Assembly (NCBI GenBank): GCA_051003795.1
Contig: JBPCKZ010000028.1
Span: 1-22,936 of the forward strand
Source: JALYXS01 sp051003795
GTDB lineage: Bacteria; Acidobacteriota; Terriglobia; Bryobacterales; Bryobacteraceae
Reading direction: 5' to 3'
DNA: 22,936 nucleotides
Under the pieces are notes generated by a model. The model was not told the DNA's origin, did no database searches, and was given only the letters and a program-made list of their open reading frames with translations. The position numbers and the translations under genes were made by a program. How positions within the stretch are numbered: the stretch's first letter is position 1; each line of letters opens with the position of its first letter. Below, piece after piece: positions 17,539 through 22,936 of the stretch.

Positions 17539-18774
17539 ATGAAGTGGATCAAGTACTCCCGCTACACCGGTGAAGATTTCGGCATCGATACCGAAGACCT
17601 CCTCAAGGCCCTTTCGGATTACCTGCTGCAAAGCGGCTTCAACTCTCAGTACATGCCGTTTTCGGAGTACAACGAGCACAATCTGGAAGAGCTGAAGCAG
17701 GCCATCCAGCGGGCGCTTGAGAGCGGCGAGCTATTTCCCGAGGAGCAGCTGCGGCAAATGATGGAGCGCCTGCAAAACCTCTCCCAGGAACAGATGGACC
17801 AGTTGCTGCACCAACTCGTTCAAAAGCTTATGGACGAAGGGCATATCTCGATGGAAGACGATCCGTCGCAGCCGCAAACGGGCAAAGGCGGCATGGGGCC
17901 CGACGCCCAAGCGAAGTTCGAGGTAACGGACAAATCTCTCGATTTTCTCGGCTTCAAGACGTTAAAAGACCTGCTGGGATCGTTGGGAAAATCGAGCTTT
18001 GGACGCCATGATACGCGCGATCTTGCGACGGGAGTCGAGACGTCCGGATCGTCCCGGCAATATGAGTTTGGCGACACGCTGAATTTGGATGTCGGCGAGA
18101 CGCTCTTTTCCGCCATTCGCCGGGAAGGCGCGCAGGTTCCGCTCAATCTGGAATATTCCGACCTTCACGTGCATCAGTGCGAATACCAAAGCTCCTGCGC
18201 GACGGTGCTGATGCTCGATTGCAGCCATAGCATGATTCTCTATGGCGAGGATCGTTTCACGCCGGCGAAGAAAGTGGCGCTCGCCCTCGCGCACCTGATC
18301 AAGACGCAATATCCGGGCGATAGCCTGCGCTGCGTTTTGTTTCACGATTCCGCCGAGGAGCTGGCAATCAGCCAGTTGGCGCGTGTACAAGTGGGGCCTT
18401 ATTACACGAACACGCGCGACGGGTTGATTCTGGCGCAACGGCTGCTCGCGCGGGAGCGGAAGGACATGCGGCAGATCGTAATGATCACCGACGGCAAGCC
18501 GTCCGCGCTTACGCTGGACGATGGGCGGATGTATCGCAACGCGTTTGGCCTCGATCCGCTGGTGATCAGCAAGACATTGGAAGAGGTGAACCGCTGCAAG
18601 AAGCAGGGGATTTTAATCAACACCTTCATGCTCGCTAGCGACTACGGGCTGATCCAATTCGTGCAGAAGGTGACGGAGATCTGCCGCGGAAAGGCGTACT
18701 TTACGACGCCGTATAACTTAGGGCAATATCTGTTGATGGATTACATGAACCGCAAGACGCGAACGATTCACTAA
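17539..18774 (+). CDS. von Willebrand factor A domain protein, partner of the MoxR ATPase
   Basis: A 411-aa protein. The N-terminal 130 residues are helical and charged (EELKQAIQRALESGELFPEE, QLRQMMERLQNLSQEQMDQL), and a Gly-rich linker follows. The VWA domain starts near residue 222 with a full MIDAS: D227-x-S229-x-S231 (LMLDCSHSM), T292 (NTRDG) and D318 (MITDGKPS). This predicts divalent-metal-dependent protein binding. The ribosome site GAGG overlaps the stop of the preceding gene, so the two are almost surely co-translated. No signal peptide is seen, so it is cytoplasmic. In known MoxR/VWA pairs the ATPase remodels or loads a client held by the VWA domain; the client here is not evident. 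Confidence 0.9.
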   Translation: MKWIKYSRYTGEDFGIDTEDLLKALSDYLLQSGFNSQYMPFSEYNEHNLEELKQAIQRALESGELFPEEQLRQMMERLQNLSQEQMDQLLHQLVQKLMDEGHISMEDDPSQPQTGKGGMGPDAQAKFEVTDKSLDFLGFKTLKDLLGSLGKSSFGRHDTRDLATGVETSGSSRQYEFGDTLNLDVGETLFSAIRREGAQVPLNLEYSDLHVHQCEYQSSCATVLMLDCSHSMILYGEDRFTPAKKVALALAHLIKTQYPGDSLRCVLFHDSAEELAISQLARVQVGPYYTNTRDGLILAQRLLARERKDMRQIVMITDGKPSALTLDDGRMYRNAFGLDPLVISKTLEEVNRCKKQGILINTFMLASDYGLIQFVQKVTEICRGKAYFTTPYNLGQYLLMDYMNRKTRTIH

Positions 18775-19067
18775 GTACGCCATTTCAGAAATTCGCTAAC
18801 GTATTCCGATGACCTAGTGGCCAATGGCCAGGTCAAGAGCGCCACTTGGACGAATTGCCGACTATACGTCCACATGATTCGGCGAATCCAAGCGCGTTTA
18901 TGGGGATTAATCCACCCGCGTACGTCGGGCTTTCAATTCCCCATGGATGTCTTTGCGGGGTCAGACCGAAACCGCAGCCAATCTTTGTCACGCAGCTTTG
19001 CGATGAACTCCCTTCATTTTCCGCGCTCTGATACACTCTCTGTTTCGGAACATTTGACGTTAACTTA
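18775..19067. other. 293-bp intergenic stretch with several inverted repeats
   Basis: No convincing gene is seen. At 18811-18834 there is a compact dyad: GACC and GGTC enclose two TGGCCA halves separated by one A. It has no T-run, so it is not a classical terminator. At about 18845-18895 CTTGGA pairs with TCCAAG and GAATTGCCGA is nearly complementary to TCGGCGAATC; GGACG and CGTCC also pair inside this stretch, giving competing hairpins. A perfect 10-bp palindrome GGATTAATCC lies at about 18904-18913. The 3-prime end has a -10-like TGATACACT at 19029-19037 that may serve the next operon. This marks the border between the MoxR/VWA module and the three-gene cassette. Confidence 0.4.
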
Positions 19068-20072
19068 TTGCCAGACACCAACCTGTCCCTGAGCCACGAA
19101 TACGCCCGCGCCCTATCCCAACTCACGGGTGACGACTTTCAGGCCGAAGTGTGCGTACGGCTGGGGAATGCGATTCTCAGTTTTCAGGATGTCCCCAGGA
19201 AGCCACACGGCGACGGGGGGCTCGATGGGCTCTCGCACGACGCAGAACATGCGTATTGCTGCTACGGGCCGGAATACGACAAGTTCAAGGCCGCGAAGGA
19301 CCTCACAGCGGACATCGTCGACAAATTTAGAGGCGATCTACGCAAGCTCTTTGAACTGGATATGGACGATGGGAAGATCGTGCAGATCGAGAACAAGGAG
19401 ATCGCGACAATTCTGCCGGATGGGACGACCGTCAAGCACATCAGGCTGATAGTCAATTGGTTCGAGAGTCATCGGATTATCGGACCCATCGGCACCGCAG
19501 TTAAGAAATACCGAAGGGCCAGCACTTGCAGATACGTGGATGAAGGCGCGTCTGTTGTCGTGTGGGGGCCGAAGCAACTCGCAACACTTTATCCCGTCGA
19601 CGAAAGCACCATCCTTCGGTCGCGCCAAACGAAGTTTCTGAAGGAGGTGCAGAGTGCAGCCGAGCTTGTCGCAATAGAGAATCCCTCTGATTTCGACGCC
19701 AAGATGAATTCGCTGGGCAAGATCTGCCCGGCCCATCAGGCACCAGGCATCGCAAGTCTAAAGGAGACGCTTCCGTCCGATTGGCGCATGGCGCTTGCGT
19801 TCGAGCAGAAGCTCGATGGAACCCTGCCGACGCTGCACAAAGCACTGGAGGATCATCGACGCCGCATCCTGCAAAAGGTGGCGCAGTTGATGATTGCCGC
19901 GGACAAGCCGTGGGCGGAATTGGGTCGGGCAGGGGAAATCGCGACTGGTGTGTTGGCGCCGGACTTCGAGGCGGCTTTCGGCACCACGCTGCTCGGCGCA
20001 ATCAGCTCCGGCGAGGTCGCGCGACTGATCGGCGAATGCCCCATCGGCTGGGAGGCACCGGTGCATGCCTGA
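19068..20072 (+). CDS. first component of a probable ABC-3C system, nuclease-like N-terminal domain
   Basis: A 334-aa protein starting at TTG 19068, the only start codon between an upstream in-frame TGA (19029-19031) and the conserved-looking text; no good ribosome site is visible. Residues about 12-75 resemble a PD-(D/E)xK-type fold. A helix (ARALSQLTGDDFQAEVCVRL) leads to GDGGLDG (48-54, acidic D49 and D53) and then a strand HAYCCYGPE (61-69), where an active enzyme would show Q/E-x-K. The lysine position is therefore altered. I recall ABC-3C proteins with a GD-x3-DG then QVYAPE pattern, which this matches loosely. The C-terminal half is helical and presumably contacts the partners. The stop overlaps the next gene's ATG by 8 bases (ATGCCTGA), indicating one operon. 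The role, probably defence against invading DNA, is inferred from gene order. Confidence 0.7.
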   Translation: MPDTNLSLSHEYARALSQLTGDDFQAEVCVRLGNAILSFQDVPRKPHGDGGLDGLSHDAEHAYCCYGPEYDKFKAAKDLTADIVDKFRGDLRKLFELDMDDGKIVQIENKEIATILPDGTTVKHIRLIVNWFESHRIIGPIGTAVKKYRRASTCRYVDEGASVVVWGPKQLATLYPVDESTILRSRQTKFLKEVQSAAELVAIENPSDFDAKMNSLGKICPAHQAPGIASLKETLPSDWRMALAFEQKLDGTLPTLHKALEDHRRRILQKVAQLMIAADKPWAELGRAGEIATGVLAPDFEAAFGTTLLGAISSGEVARLIGECPIGWEAPVHA

Positions 20073-20591
20073 GCAGGCAGCAATCGAAACCCTGTCGGCT
20101 CTGCTGCAATCGAGTCAGGCCCAGCCGCGGCTGCGAACAGAGCGCCTGGTCCCTTCAGCATATATGATCTCGATTACCGAACCTTCGTAATCGCAGCCGC
20201 ATTTGAACTCCACGCCAAGGAAGCGCCGCCAATTAGGCGGCGCATTCACGCCACAAAGCTGAAGCTCCTACAGTTCATCGCGATCCGGCCCCGGCTTATG
20301 TCGGTTATCAGGTCCTGGAGCGCGGCCAACGACGACGAGACATCATTCGCGGCCCACGATCTTCGGCGGGGGTTCCTGGGGGATCGGATGTATGACGCCG
20401 TGGTGGCGTTTCTGGTCGCCCGCGGTGCCCTCGAATGGATGGGGACGCATCTTGCCGCTGGCAGCAATGCAGAGCTTTTGGCCAATATCTACGCGGCGGC
20501 GGTGAACGCCGACCTTTTCGTAGCGGAGCGGCGGACCTTAGAGGAACTGGCCCACGTCCGCGTGACCGTCCGCATGCTGGAGGGCGCGTGA
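20065..20591 (+). pseudogene. middle component of the probable ABC-3C system, broken by an extra TA
   Basis: From the ATG at 20065 the frame reads PEQAAIETLSALLQSSQAQP and RLRTERLVPSAY, then ends at a TAA after 42 residues. The sequence at about 20159-20166 is CATATATGATC. Removing one TA gives CATATGATC and the frame continues as YDLDYRTFVIAAAFELHAKE, APPIRRRIHATKLKLLQFIA, IRPRLMSVIRSW and on to VTVRMLEGA at 20591. The repaired product is 174 aa, small and mostly helical, as expected for the middle gene of such cassettes. Its TGA overlaps the GTG of the ATPase gene, showing an originally coupled operon. As written only a 42-aa fragment, or a restart from the internal ATG at 20298 giving 97 aa, could be made. 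Either the system is inactive here or the base calls are wrong. Confidence 0.75.
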
Positions 20592-22645
20592 TTCGCCTCT
20601 CATTCATCGCCGTGAGGGGGCAATCGGCGGCTGGGCCGTTTGCCGGCACTCTGGAGTTCTCGGGCGGGCTGCAAATTATCTCCGCGGACAACGCCTTCGG
20701 GAAATCCCTCGCCGCGAAAACGGTCGCATGGTGCCTCGGCGTCGAACCGATCTTCGGGATATTCAGTAATGATGCCACTTGTTTTCCGCAGGCCGTCCTT
20801 GAGCGTCTGAAGCTGCCCGACGACAGCTATACGGACGTCCTGTCTTCGGAGTGCGAGATAGAGCTGATCCATGACGACGGCCGCAGACTGCGGCTATGCC
20901 GGGCGATCAAAGGCGATACCGACAACGTTCGCGTGATGGAGCAGACCGAAGGGGGGGTCCGGGAGAGCAGGCTTGTCGCCAGGCGGGGCACGATGCAAGA
21001 CGAGACAGGCGGCTTGCAGCACTTCCTCTTCGAGTGGCTCAAGTGGCCGCGCGTCGAGGTCTCGACCTTCAAGGGGACAGCGTCGGAAGTGTATTTTGAG
21101 AACCTGCTGCCTTCGTTCTATATAGACCAGACGGAAGGGTGGGCGGAGATTCAGGCGCAGCAGATCGGGCGCTACGGCCAGTTAGAGATTAAGGAAATTG
21201 CCGTGGAGTATCTGCTCGGCTCCATAGGCGCGATCAAGGTACGGGTGGCAAAGCGCCAGAGTGCACAGCGGCAAAGCGCGCTCCGTGAGCTTGCCCGTAA
21301 CATCGCCGAGCGTGTGACGAACATGGCAGAGCGGCGCGATTGGCACCTCGACTGGACCGGGGGCGGGTCACTAGAGGATATTGTGAAGCGCTGGACGCGC
21401 CGGAACTTGAGCCAGGCGCTTAAGCATGACGCGAATGTTGATCTTTCCGCGAAGATCAGCGATCTTTCCGACCGCGCGGAACGCCTGCGGAAGGCGCTTA
21501 CAAGCGATGGGGTTGACCGTCATAACAACTCGGCTCCGGCGGAAGCTTCCCAGAGGGCAATCGAACTGAAACGGGGCCGCCATACCCTGAATGAGTCACT
21601 GAGTACGTTACGAATCCAGAAGGAACAGACGGATGAATTGATTGGCAGCCTCGACCACAGGATACAGTCAGCAAGCGATCTCTTGCGTCTGAAAGTGACC
21701 GGAGTCGGCAGGCTGGATCATGTCGAGTGCCCAACATGCCATCGTGACCTCGATCCCGTGACGTTTGCATTAACCGACCAGTCGGCGGAGTCGATCAGCA
21801 CACATATCGAGGCTCTGAAGCGGGATCGCGACATGATGGTGAGCAATTCGCGGTCGCTCGAGGCAGGACTCAGAACCTCGCGGGCGTCGATGCTGAATCT
21901 CGATACCGAGCTACGGGAGGCCGAGCGGGCGCTGATGAGCGTGACGGCGGCTGTTGGCGCGGAACGTGAACAGGTTGCCCGGATTGTAGGTGACCTCTCC
22001 GCAATCGATCGGGAGACGGATAGAGCGCGGGACAGCATCGCGGAAATCGAGGAGCTTCAGAGGGAAATTGATCGCTGGGTTGCGGATGCGGTCGCTGCGC
22101 CTGGCCAAGAGGTCGGTTCGGCAGATCTGGGCGGACGGCGGCAGGCGTTTCTTGACGCCCTTCGGAAATACCTCGTTGAACTCCGGCATAGTGAGGTCCG
22201 GCAAGGTACGGAGAGCCTGTTGATATTCGACGAGCAATACGTGCCCTATCTCGGCCACCGGCGGTTGCGTTCGCTCGGTTCGGCCAGCGATCACTCGCGC
22301 TTGACGACGGCCTATGCCTTGGCTCTGGCTGCGACCGGGACGAACGACGGCGGGCTACATCCCGGCATAGTTATTCTCGACGAACCGTTGCAACAGAATC
22401 CCGACCCTGGACACCGCAGCCGATTCGTGGAGTTCCTCAGCAAGGAGCTTGCGCGCAACGCCCAGTTTCAAACGATCATCTTCACCTCGCTGAAGGAGGA
22501 TGAGGTCGAGCAGTTGCGAAAGGAAGGGGTGAAGGTGCAAACTCCGTCGGGTGAGAAATGGTTGCAATTGATTCCTCCACCCGCTGAACCGCCAAAGAAA
22601 GTTGATGTGCGAGAGGCACCAGCATCAGGGAACACACAAGCCTGA
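20588..22645 (+). CDS. SMC/Rad50-like ABC ATPase of the probable ABC-3C system
   Basis: A 685-aa protein. The GTG at 20588 is chosen because GGAGGG lies just before it, it overlaps the preceding stop (GTGA), and IRLSFIAVRG is a typical SMC-like N-terminal strand; an earlier in-frame start would add residues of the wrong frame. Motifs: Walker A ADNAFGKS (33-40), with Ala in place of the usual first Gly; Q-loop FYIDQTEGW (Q181); coiled coil about 220-500 broken by a zinc-hook-like CPTC (381-384); a degenerate signature SLGSASDHSRL (562-572); Walker B GIVILDEP (593-600); switch region IIFTSLKEDE. Rad50-like proteins of this size act in DNA-end or nucleic-acid sensing. The Pro/Lys-rich tail is probably flexible. 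It is likely the sensor or motor for the two preceding proteins. Confidence 0.85.
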   Translation: MIRLSFIAVRGQSAAGPFAGTLEFSGGLQIISADNAFGKSLAAKTVAWCLGVEPIFGIFSNDATCFPQAVLERLKLPDDSYTDVLSSECEIELIHDDGRRLRLCRAIKGDTDNVRVMEQTEGGVRESRLVARRGTMQDETGGLQHFLFEWLKWPRVEVSTFKGTASEVYFENLLPSFYIDQTEGWAEIQAQQIGRYGQLEIKEIAVEYLLGSIGAIKVRVAKRQSAQRQSALRELARNIAERVTNMAERRDWHLDWTGGGSLEDIVKRWTRRNLSQALKHDANVDLSAKISDLSDRAERLRKALTSDGVDRHNNSAPAEASQRAIELKRGRHTLNESLSTLRIQKEQTDELIGSLDHRIQSASDLLRLKVTGVGRLDHVECPTCHRDLDPVTFALTDQSAESISTHIEALKRDRDMMVSNSRSLEAGLRTSRASMLNLDTELREAERALMSVTAAVGAEREQVARIVGDLSAIDRETDRARDSIAEIEELQREIDRWVADAVAAPGQEVGSADLGGRRQAFLDALRKYLVELRHSEVRQGTESLLIFDEQYVPYLGHRRLRSLGSASDHSRLTTAYALALAATGTNDGGLHPGIVILDEPLQQNPDPGHRSRFVEFLSKELARNAQFQTIIFTSLKEDEVEQLRKEGVKVQTPSGEKWLQLIPPPAEPPKKVDVREAPASGNTQA

Positions 22646-22701
22646 TCGGTCCGCCTCGCGCGCTTCACGTAACGCTCAACGTAAGACTCCGACATAGTCC
22701 C

Positions 22702-22893
22702 CTAGTCTTCTGCAAGCTCTGCCTCTCTAGCCGTGCGTTTCGCCAGCGTGGGTGTACCATTGCGGCTGTAAATACCAACCGGATCGGCGGACAGAAGTTG
22801 AATCTGGCGCAAGTCGGGGATTCGGGAACGATAAGTCTTAGTGCTGTATCGGAGATGCTCCGGCGGCAGAATCGTGGAGTGAGGCAGGCATCG
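22702..22893 (-). CDS. possible small or fragmentary coding region at the right edge
   Basis: The minus strand is open from 22893 to the TAG at 22702-22704. It encodes a peptide that reads like a natural protein end: TILPPEHLRYSTKTYRSRIP, then DLRQIQLLSADPVGIYSRNG and TPTLAKRTAREAELAED. No ATG, GTG or TTG is available in this frame after the upstream TGA at 22894-22896. It could therefore be a CTG-started small gene, the tail of a gene broken by frameshift, or chance. It would be convergent with the ABC ATPase gene. No family is recognised. Confidence 0.3.
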   Translation of the reverse strand, partial: RCLPHSTILPPEHLRYSTKTYRSRIPDLRQIQLLSADPVGIYSRNGTPTLAKRTAREAELAED

Positions 22894-22920
22894 TCAACGC
22901 CGGAGCATTTTCGATACAGC
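22843..22920. repeat. 22-bp inverted repeat with 34-bp spacer
   Basis: The arms at 22843-22864 and 22899-22920 match in inverted orientation at 20 of 22 positions (outer GCTGTATCG, inner ATGCTCCGGC, two mismatches between). No flanking direct repeat or transposase is visible in the window. It could be an operator dyad, a recombination or attachment site, or the end structure of a small mobile element that continues past the edge. Confidence 0.6.
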
Positions 22921-22936
22921 GACTTGAAGGAGGGCC

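Noticed and set aside
18846..19031. 61-codon frame starting with TTG in the intergenic gap
   Set aside because: There is no ribosome site and no recognisable pattern, and it overlaps several inverted repeats and competing open frames on both strands.
20435..20587. Earlier start for the ABC ATPase, adding 51 residues
   Set aside because: The added text is the wrong-frame reading of the middle gene; the GTG at 20588 has its own GGAGGG and overlaps the preceding stop.

Overview
The window looks like a chromosomal segment of an acidobacterium, most likely of the Solibacter/Bryobacter kind. This is inferred from two large Oar-like TonB-dependent receptors with N-terminal carboxypeptidase-regulatory domains, the high-GC coding style, a split ATP synthase operon with two b-type subunits, and a MoxR/VWA pair. 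No rRNA, tRNA, CRISPR array or insertion sequence was recognised.

Left part (1-8652): a receptor gene runs off the left edge on the minus strand. Next come a small exported Lys/Ala/His-rich protein (plus strand), a 72-aa helical protein and a Tat-signal NIPSNAP-domain protein (both minus). A DUF29 gene follows that is broken by two frameshifts which together restore the frame. A second receptor gene, divergent from it and driven by a good sigma-70-type promoter, is broken by one single-base frameshift.

Middle (8653-14684): a compact ATP synthase operon in the order b, b, delta, alpha, gamma, beta, epsilon. Several of its junctions overlap. It encodes F1 and the peripheral stalk; the membrane a and c subunits are not here. 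Directly behind it are two tandem 19-bp imperfect palindromes 22 bp apart. The first covers the atpC stop codon and the second lies over the likely promoter of an AAA/DUF4143 ATPase with an intact PD-(D/E)xK-like motif. A two-gene module then follows: a MoxR-type AAA+ ATPase with a Cys/His metal-site motif and a von Willebrand A protein with a complete MIDAS.

Right part (18775-22936): after a 293-bp non-coding stretch with several inverted repeats lies a tightly overlapping three-gene cassette. Its members are a protein with a nuclease-like N-terminus, a small middle protein, and an SMC/Rad50-like ABC ATPase with a zinc-hook CPxC. This fits the predicted anti-invader ABC-three-component (ABC-3C) architecture and is the best candidate for an under-described system. 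Its middle gene carries an extra TA dinucleotide that breaks the frame. The same kind of lesion occurs in the DUF29 gene, so either recent gene decay or systematic sequencing/assembly error must be considered. The right edge holds a 22-bp inverted repeat and a possible small minus-strand coding remnant.
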